NCBI GenBank assembly: GCA_018262135.1
Contig: JAGTSD010000015.1
Coordinates: 1 to 12,424 of the forward strand
DNA length: 12,424 nt
Reading direction: 5' to 3'
From: Pseudomonadota bacterium
GTDB taxonomy: Bacteria > Pseudomonadota > Gammaproteobacteria > Competibacterales > Competibacteraceae
The translations under genes were made by a program, and so were the position numbers. Positions 7,639 through 12,424 of the stretch are shown here, piece by piece. Numbering within the stretch: the stretch's first letter is position 1; the number at the start of each line of letters is the position of its first letter. The notes under the pieces are model-generated. The model ran no database searches. It was not told the origin of the DNA and saw nothing but the letters and a program-made list of their open reading frames with translations.

Positions 7639-8781
7639 TCACGGCAGGCGCAACAATTCCACGATGGCGTCGGCGGCCTGGCGGCTGGCGTCACAGCGCA
7701 GTTCGCGATGCAGGGCGTCGAACTCAGCCGTCAACTGCTCGCAGGCCAGAGGCTGGTCCAGCCAGCGCAAGATCGCTGGCCCCAGCTTTTCCACGGTTGC
7801 GGCTTCCTGGATGAACTCCGGCACCAGTTCCCGCCCGGCCAGCAGATTGGGCAGGGCGAAGTGGGAAATCCTCACCAGCCGCCGGGCGAGCCACGCAGTC
7901 AGCGGCGCCACCCGATAGGCCACCACCATCGGCCGCTTGAGCAGCATGGCCTCCAGCGTTGCAGTGCCCGAGGCCAGCGCCACCACGTCGGCAGCAGCCA
8001 TCGCCTCGCGGGACTGGCCCTGCGCCAGCATCAGCGGCAAGCCTGGCGCACGTTCGGCTTGCATTCCCGCCAGCATTTCATACAGGTTTGGCGTCGCCGC
8101 TGGCAGCACGAACCGAAGATCAGGGCGTCGGGCGTACAACCAGATCGCAGTATCCAGCAACAGCGGGCCAAGCCGGCTGGCTTCGCCCAGACGACTGCCG
8201 GGCAGCAGCGCGATGACGGGCGCTGCGTCCGGCGCCGGCAATCCCAGCGCCTGCCGGGCCGCCGCCGGATCGCTGCGCAGCGGAATGGCATCGGCCAGCG
8301 GATGCCCTACCGCGCGCACCCGCACACCGTGTTCCTGATAGAACGCGGCCTCGAAGGGAAACAGGGTCAGCATCAAATCCACGGCGCGAGCGATTTTGCG
8401 CACCCTCCACGCCCGCCAGGCCCAGACTGATGGGCTGACGTAATGCACGGTGGGAATGCCATGAGCGCGCAACCGGCGCTCCAGCCCCAGATTGAAATCC
8501 GGGGCGTCGATGCCGACAAATGCCAACGGGGGATCGGTGATGAATTGCCGACACAGCTGGCGGCGGCGGGCCAGCAGCTCGGGCAGATGCCGCAACACCT
8601 CCACCAGCCCCATGACCGCCAATTGCTCCATCGGAAAAATGGTCTGAAACCCCTGGGCCAGCATCGCCGGTCCACCGATGCCGGTAAAGCGCAGTTGTGG
8701 ATAATGCACCCGGAGCGCGGCCATCAGACCGGCGCCCAGCAAATCGCCTGACAATTCGCCGGCAACGATGGCAATGTGCAT
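7639..8781 (-). CDS. lpxB: Lipid-A-disaccharide synthase (LpxB)
   Basis: LpxB is a GT19 glycosyltransferase that joins UDP-2,3-diacylglucosamine and lipid X into the lipid A disaccharide at the cytoplasmic face of the inner membrane. The 380 residues match E. coli LpxB (382). Conserved blocks are [17 protein letters not shown] at the N-terminus, [17 protein letters not shown] (51-67), VGIDAPDFN (89-97), the conserved [11 protein letters not shown] (113-123), [10 protein letters not shown] (158-167), [39 protein letters not shown], and [17 protein letters not shown] near the C-terminus. The ATG start is supported by the immediate family N-terminus; the ribosome-binding site is weak. It is separated from lpxA by 91 bp that contain a short repeat, unlike the tight spacing of the other lpx genes here. 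Identification is firm. Confidence 0.97.
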   Translation of the reverse strand: MHIAIVAGELSGDLLGAGLMAALRVHYPQLRFTGIGGPAMLAQGFQTIFPMEQLAVMGLVEVLRHLPELLARRRQLCRQFITDPPLAFVGIDAPDFNLGLERRLRAHGIPTVHYVSPSVWAWRAWRVRKIARAVDLMLTLFPFEAAFYQEHGVRVRAVGHPLADAIPLRSDPAAARQALGLPAPDAAPVIALLPGSRLGEASRLGPLLLDTAIWLYARRPDLRFVLPAATPNLYEMLAGMQAERAPGLPLMLAQGQSREAMAAADVVALASGTATLEAMLLKRPMVVAYRVAPLTAWLARRLVRISHFALPNLLAGRELVPEFIQEAATVEKLGPAILRWLDQPLACEQLTAEFDALHRELRCDASRQAADAIVELLRLP

Positions 8782-8830
8782 GAGCAGCCGGCCCTAAGGC
8801 ACTATCAACATGAGTTCGCTGCACCCTTTC

Positions 8831-8857
8831 GAGTCCGTGCCTTCCGTGTTTTCCGTG
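8831..8857 (-). repeat. Three tandem 9-bp units (CACGGA + 3 nt) in the lpxA-lpxB gap
   Basis: On the minus strand three successive nonamers read CACGGAAAA, CACGGAAGG and CACGGACTC, with the invariant CACGGA at exact 9-bp spacing and divergent last three bases. They lie in the 91-bp gap between the lpxA stop and the lpxB start, close behind lpxA. The sequence resembles degenerate ACACGGAGG/ACACAGAGG-type intergenic repeats that recur in unrelated bacterial genomes, but I cannot verify copies elsewhere from this window. It is not a protein-coding repeat and has no dyad symmetry. Confidence 0.6.
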
Positions 8858-8872
8858 GACAAAATCATCCGC

Positions 8873-9646
8873 CTAGCGCACGATCCCGTTACGGGACGGG
8901 GTTGCCAGGAAATCGGCCAGAATGTGCAGGCGCGGGCATTCCACCGCCATCTCCCGTACCTTGTCCAGCGCTTCCTCCAGTCGCAAATTGGTACGGTAGA
9001 TCACCTTGTAGGCGCGGCGAATCACCTGAATCTCCTCGTCGGCAAAGCCGCGCCGGCGCAAGCCCTCAGCGTTGATGCCGTGCGGCTCGGCGCGATAGCC
9101 GGCCACAGTCACGTAGGGCGGCACGTCCCGATGCACGCCGCAGGCGAATCCGCAAAAGCTGTGCATCCCCATGCGGGTGAACTGGTACACCAGGGCGAAG
9201 CCGCCCAGCACCACGTCATCATCAATGTGGACATGCCCGGCCAGCGACGCCCCGTTGGCGAAGATGGTCCGGTTGCCGACGACGCAATCGTGGGCGATGT
9301 GGACATAGGCCATGATCCAGTTATCGTCGCCCAAGCGGGTCAGCCCGGCATCCTGCGCTGTGCCGCGATTCATGGTGACGAATTCACGGATGGTATTGCG
9401 GTCGCCGATTTCCAGCCAGGTCGGCTCGCCGCCAAATTTTTTATCCTGCGGGATTTCGCCCAGCGAGCTGAACTGATAAATCCGGTTGTCGCGGCCAATC
9501 CGGGTCGGTCCCTGGATCACGACGTGCGGACCGATCCAGGTACCGGCGCCGATCTCCACCTCCGCGCCGATGATCGAGAACGGCCCCACAGTCACATCCG
9601 GCGCCAGTCGGGCCGCCGGGTCCACCACCGCGCGTGGATCAATCAC
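8873..9646 (-). CDS. lpxA: UDP-N-acetylglucosamine acyltransferase (LpxA)
   Basis: LpxA starts lipid A synthesis by moving an R-3-hydroxyacyl chain from ACP to the 3-OH of UDP-GlcNAc in the cytosol. The 257-residue product has left-handed beta-helix hexapeptides over about 1-185 and a helical C-terminus. It carries [15 protein letters not shown] (50-64), [26 protein letters not shown] (116-125) with H119 aligning to catalytic His125 of E. coli, LAGHVHIDD (135-143), and the [12 protein letters not shown] block. The start is GTG, overlapping the fabZ stop as GTGA, with GGGA about eight bases upstream. Two points are unusual. F167 sits where E. coli has G173 and P. aeruginosa M169, the residue that sets acyl length. 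Y154 replaces the His160 of E. coli. Both suggest altered chain selectivity rather than loss of function, because the rest of the site is intact. Confidence 0.96.
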   Translation of the reverse strand: MIDPRAVVDPAARLAPDVTVGPFSIIGAEVEIGAGTWIGPHVVIQGPTRIGRDNRIYQFSSLGEIPQDKKFGGEPTWLEIGDRNTIREFVTMNRGTAQDAGLTRLGDDNWIMAYVHIAHDCVVGNRTIFANGASLAGHVHIDDDVVLGGFALVYQFTRMGMHSFCGFACGVHRDVPPYVTVAGYRAEPHGINAEGLRRRGFADEEIQVIRRAYKVIYRTNLRLEEALDKVREMAVECPRLHILADFLATPSRNGIVR

Positions 9647-10083
9647 GGGTTGATGTCCCGTTTAGCGCACATCAGGTCGGCGGATGCGACCAGTTGACCG
9701 TCCACCTTGGCTTCACAGATGAATTTGCCGATATCGCGCTTGATCCGGTCCAGCCGGACTTCCAGGATCAGTTGATCGCCTGGCCCGACCGGCCGCTTGA
9801 AGCGGGCGTTGTCTACCCCTACCAGGTAGTACATGGAACGATGGTCGGGCCTTTCGCCCTCGCTCTTGAATGCCAGAACCCCGGTCGCTTGCGCCAGCGC
9901 CTCCAGAATCAGCACGCCAGGCATGATCGGCCGTTGCGGAAAGTGCCCCAGGAAAAAGGGTTCGTTAAAACTGACATTCTTGAGGCCGGTCAGCGACCGC
10001 CCCGGGTCTATCGCCAGCACGCGGTCGATCAACAAAAACGGGTAACGATGCGGCAGGTATTCCAGAATTTCCTGAATATCCAT
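9643..10083 (-). CDS. fabZ: 3-hydroxyacyl-[ACP] dehydratase (FabZ)
   Basis: FabZ dehydrates 3-hydroxyacyl-ACP to trans-2-enoyl-ACP in fatty acid elongation and so competes with LpxA and LpxD for the same hydroxyacyl-ACP pool. The 146-residue hot-dog-fold protein opens [22 protein letters not shown]. It carries the catalytic block [20 protein letters not shown], with His47 and Glu61 as the active-site pair. [11 protein letters not shown] follows. I chose the ATG at 10083 because FabZ proteins commonly begin M-D-I and GGA lies five bases upstream. A TTG at 10092 with GAGAGG upstream would add only three residues and is a real alternative. The stop overlaps the lpxA GTG by four bases, and lpxD ends 21 bp upstream, so the three genes are almost certainly one transcript. 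Confidence 0.96.
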   Translation of the reverse strand: MDIQEILEYLPHRYPFLLIDRVLAIDPGRSLTGLKNVSFNEPFFLGHFPQRPIMPGVLILEALAQATGVLAFKSEGERPDHRSMYYLVGVDNARFKRPVGPGDQLILEVRLDRIKRDIGKFICEAKVDGQLVASADLMCAKRDINP

Positions 10084-10104
10084 CGGTTCCAAGGCCTTGC
10101 CCTC

Positions 10105-11136
10105 TCAAGTTGCGCCGTCGCGGCCGATTTTTCTTTCCAGGGCCGCCAGCCGCCGGAACAATTCGTCCAGCCGGCGCAGGCGGGCGCTGATCTTGTTCCA
10201 CAGCCGGTTGGGTTCCACCGCCAAGCCTGAGGAGTAGATGCCCGGCTGGGTGATGGACTGGGTCACCAGCGACATGCCGGTAATCTGAACCCGGTCGGCG
10301 ATTTCCAGATGACCGGCAATGCCGACACCACCACCGATCATGCAGTGCCGGCCGATCCGGGCGCTGCCGGCGATGCCGACACAGCCGGCCAGGGCGCTGT
10401 GGGCACCGATGCGGACGTTGTGGGCCACCTGAATCTGGTTGTCCAGCTTGACCCCTTCCTCAATCACGGTATCTTCCAGCGCGCCGCGATCGATGGTGGT
10501 GTTGGCGCCGATCTCGACATCGTCTCCGATCACCACGCTGCCCAGTTGGGGAACCCTGAGCCAACGACCATCGCGGTCGAGAGCCAGGCCAAAACCGTCG
10601 CTGCCGATCACCACGCCCGGCTGGGCCAATACCCGGCGGCCGAGCCGCACCCGATGGCAGACCGTCACCTGGGCTACCAGCCGGCTGCCTTCCCCAATCG
10701 TGGCCTGCTCGCCAATCACGCAGCCCGGCCCCACGATCGCACCGGTCTCGATCACCGCGCCGGCTTCCACCGCGCAGTGCGGGCCAATCCACGAGTCGTC
10801 GGCGATGGATGCCGTAGGACTGACCCAGGCCGTGGGGTGAATGCCCCGCCGCGATTCGGCAGCCGGTTCGAACAGCGTCGCGGCCCGCGCGTAGGCGATA
10901 TGCGGGTTGGCGGCCACCAGCGCCGGCGCCGGGCAATCCCGGGCATCCTCGGGCGACAGAATCACCGCGGTGGCCCGGGTGGTCGCCAGATAGGAGCGAT
11001 AGCGGGGATGGGTCAGAAAACTGATCTGTCCGGGTTCCGCGCTGTGCAGGGGCGCCACCCCGGCGACGACCGCCGCGGCGTCGCAACCTTGCAGGCGCGC
11101 GCCCGCCACCGCGGCGATCTCTCCCAGCGTGGTCAT
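10105..11136 (-). CDS. lpxD: UDP-3-O-acylglucosamine N-acyltransferase (LpxD)
   Basis: LpxD adds the second, N-linked 3-hydroxyacyl chain to UDP-3-O-acylglucosamine, the third step of lipid A synthesis. The 343 residues match E. coli LpxD (341). There is an N-terminal uridine-binding domain (1 to about 100, with GQISFLTHPRYRSYL at 36-50) and a left-handed beta-helix of hexapeptides (about 100-290, including IGSDGFGLALDRDG and IGANTTIDRGALEDT). A helical C-terminus follows YSSGLAVEPNRLWNK. H239 in IQVAHNV is at the same number as the catalytic histidine of E. coli. L290 in TGMSL takes the place of M290, reported in E. coli as a chain-length residue. The ATG is seven bases after the skp stop; the ribosome-binding site is weak, fitting translational coupling. 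Confidence 0.97.
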   Translation of the reverse strand: MTTLGEIAAVAGARLQGCDAAAVVAGVAPLHSAEPGQISFLTHPRYRSYLATTRATAVILSPEDARDCPAPALVAANPHIAYARAATLFEPAAESRRGIHPTAWVSPTASIADDSWIGPHCAVEAGAVIETGAIVGPGCVIGEQATIGEGSRLVAQVTVCHRVRLGRRVLAQPGVVIGSDGFGLALDRDGRWLRVPQLGSVVIGDDVEIGANTTIDRGALEDTVIEEGVKLDNQIQVAHNVRIGAHSALAGCVGIAGSARIGRHCMIGGGVGIAGHLEIADRVQITGMSLVTQSITQPGIYSSGLAVEPNRLWNKISARLRRLDELFRRLAALERKIGRDGAT

Positions 11137-11143
11137 GGTGATT

Positions 11144-11650
11144 CTACTTGGATGTCAGACGCTTCAGTACCTTTTCGGTGACATCCACCTGGGAGCTGGC
11201 GTACAACGTTGCGCTGTCGTTGACAACCAGATCGAAGCCTTCTTCCTTGGCGACGCCGTTAATGACCTCCAGCACCTGTTTTTGGAACTTGCCCAGTTCC
11301 TCGTTGCGGCGCAGGTTGAAATCCTCCCGGAATTCATCACTGGTTCGCTTCAGTTCCCGAGCCTGGTTGCGAACGTCGCTCTCCAGACTGCGGCGCTGGC
11401 TTTCGCTCATTACCGCTCCGTCCTTGGCCAACTTCTCTTCCTGCTTGCGCAGCGCCTTCAGTGCATCGTCCAGCCCCTTCTTGCGGGGCGCGAATTCCTG
11501 TTCCAGCCGCTTGCTGGCCGCTTCGGCCTGCGGCGCGCTGTTCAGAATCTTGGCGATGCTGACAAAGCCGATTTTTACATCGGCCGCCTGCGCCAGCGAA
11601 ACCGGCAGCGCCAAGGCCGCCCCGATCAATAGATTACGCACGAGTTTCAA
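11144..11650 (-). CDS. skp: Periplasmic chaperone Skp/OmpH
   Basis: Skp is a trimeric jellyfish-shaped chaperone that carries unfolded outer-membrane proteins across the periplasm to BamA. I place the start at a TTG (11650-11648), because a strong GGAGGT lies seven bases upstream and the protein then begins with a clean Sec signal peptide: MKLVRN, a hydrophobic core, then SLAQA, cleaved near residue 22-23. The 168-residue precursor is close to E. coli Skp (161). The mature part starts ADVKIGFVSIAKILNSAPQAEAASKRLEQEF, has a long charged helical coiled-coil arm at about 45-125, and closes with VINGVAKEEGFDLVVNDSATLYASSQVDVT, the family C-terminal block. In-frame ATG at 11665 and GTG at 11689 would add 5 and 13 residues, but the ribosome-binding site would then lie inside the coding sequence. 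Confidence 0.92.
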   Translation of the reverse strand: MKLVRNLLIGAALALPVSLAQAADVKIGFVSIAKILNSAPQAEAASKRLEQEFAPRKKGLDDALKALRKQEEKLAKDGAVMSESQRRSLESDVRNQARELKRTSDEFREDFNLRRNEELGKFQKQVLEVINGVAKEEGFDLVVNDSATLYASSQVDVTEKVLKRLTSK

Positions 11651-11720
11651 CGTTGATACCTCCATCAGCAGGATAGTGCGGGACGTCACCCCAATAAAAA
11701 ATCACTTTCAACCTTCAGTA

Positions 11721-12424
11721 TCAGTTCAGCGGTACGCCGAAGGAAAACTGAAATACTTCGGTTTCATCGCCGGACTGGTCGTTGAGCGGTGCGGCGACAC
11801 TCAGCACGATGGGTCCCAGCGGCGAGATCCAATAGCCGGCCAAACCGACCGAATAGCGCAACTCGTTGGCATCGAAATCACTCGGAGTGGCGAAGACGTT
11901 GCCGATATCAAAAAACGCCGCCAGCCGCACGTTTTCGGATTGAGTCAGTAACGGCGCCGGCAAAAGAAACTGCGTGCTGGCCACGGTTTTGAACGCGCCA
12001 CCTTTGGGGTCACCGGTAGGGTCGCCAGGGAGATCGCCTTGCTGGTAGTAGCGGGGTCCCAGGGTATTGGCCTTGTAACCGCGCACCGAACGCAGACCAC
12101 CCGCATAGAAATTCTCGAAGAACGGCAATCCATCAGTGTCGCCGTAGCCATCGCCATAGCCGACTTCGCCACCGACCGTCCACGTAAGCCAGCGCGCCAG
12201 CGGGAAATAGGCGATGCCACGATAGTTCAGCTTGAAGAATTCGGCATCGCTGCCCGGAATGGCGATCTCCGCCGCAAGCTGGTTCAGGTAGCCGCTGGTT
12301 GGGAAAATAACCCGGTTACGGCTGTCGCGGGCCCAACTGGCGTTTAGCTTGAACTCATTATAGGTATCGCCGTTCTGCCTCAGGTATTCACAAATCTCTG
12401 GCGGTGTCCTGTTCGACGTAATCG
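11721..12424 (-). CDS. bamA: Outer membrane protein assembly factor BamA, C-terminal part (5' end outside window)
   Basis: BamA is the Omp85 barrel that inserts beta-barrel proteins into the outer membrane. Only the last 233 codons are visible; the frame stays open to the window edge, so the POTRA domains and the first barrel strands lie beyond it. Recognisable blocks are LNASWARDSRNRVIFPTSGY, IPGSDAEFFKLNYRG, VGGEVGYGDGYGDTDGLPFF, FENFYAGGLRSVRGYKANTLGPR with the loop-6 VRGY motif of all Omp85 proteins, and ISPLGPIVLSVAAPL. The loop after TLGPR is short compared with E. coli. The protein ends FQFSFGVPLN, without the usual terminal Phe/Trp of the beta-signal. The ATG at 12128 is internal and not a start. 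The skp start lies 70 bp downstream, the standard bamA-skp order. Confidence 0.95.
   Translation of the reverse strand, partial: ITSNRTPPEICEYLRQNGDTYNEFKLNASWARDSRNRVIFPTSGYLNQLAAEIAIPGSDAEFFKLNYRGIAYFPLARWLTWTVGGEVGYGDGYGDTDGLPFFENFYAGGLRSVRGYKANTLGPRYYQQGDLPGDPTGDPKGGAFKTVASTQFLLPAPLLTQSENVRLAAFFDIGNVFATPSDFDANELRYSVGLAGYWISPLGPIVLSVAAPLNDQSGDETEVFQFSFGVPLN

Noticed and set aside
6203..7918. Several plus-strand frames (up to 286 codons) across the DAHP synthase and lpxB genes
   Set aside because: All are antisense to firmly identified genes and have composition typical of antisense shadows.
8810..11181. Plus-strand frames of 198-295 codons opposite lpxA, fabZ and lpxD
   Set aside because: They mirror hexapeptide-repeat genes on the other strand, with His/Gln/Asp-rich composition and no family motif.
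11651..11720. Possible promoter in the bamA-skp gap (TTGAAA followed by an A/T-rich stretch)
   Set aside because: No -10 hexamer at acceptable spacing; the match is too weak to report.

Overview
The window looks like chromosomal DNA of a GC-rich (by eye about 60-65%) Gram-negative bacterium, most likely a gammaproteobacterium. The evidence is a bamA-skp-lpxD-fabZ-lpxA-lpxB cluster, a PgpA phosphatase, and an Mla-like lipid transporter with an outer-membrane lipoprotein. The protein sequences resemble Pseudomonas and E. coli homologues throughout. I cannot fix the genus; a Competibacter-like lineage is only an impression. I see no rRNA, tRNA, CRISPR array, insertion sequence, integrase or prophage gene.

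Plus-strand half (1 to about 6006): pgpA (phosphatidylglycerol synthesis), an O-acetylhomoserine sulfhydrylase of the MetY type (homocysteine/methionine synthesis), and a membrane-anchored staphylococcal-nuclease-like protein. These are followed by a compact four-gene Mce/Mla-type lipid ABC transporter: a permease with a fused STAS domain, an ATPase, an MCE-domain substrate-binding protein with a long helical tail, and an auxiliary lipoprotein. The first three transporter genes overlap or nearly touch and are probably co-transcribed and translationally coupled.

Minus-strand half (12424 down to 6104): read in transcription order, the 3' part of bamA, then skp/ompH, lpxD, fabZ, lpxA, lpxB and a class II DAHP synthase. 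The first six form the classic envelope-biogenesis cluster: outer-membrane protein insertion, a periplasmic chaperone, the first steps of lipid A synthesis, and the fatty-acid dehydratase that shares their acyl-ACP pool. The DAHP synthase (first step of the shikimate pathway) occupies the place where rnhB/dnaE often follow lpxB in other proteobacteria.

The two halves converge in a 97-bp gap holding a strong palindrome. A second repeat-like element, three 9-bp CACGGA units, lies between lpxA and lpxB. The content is largely core housekeeping, and I see no convincing new multi-gene system. The points most worth checking are the predicted acyl-chain selectivity of LpxA, the STAS-permease Mce operon without an mlaC, the atypical BamA C-terminus, and the two small intergenic repeats.
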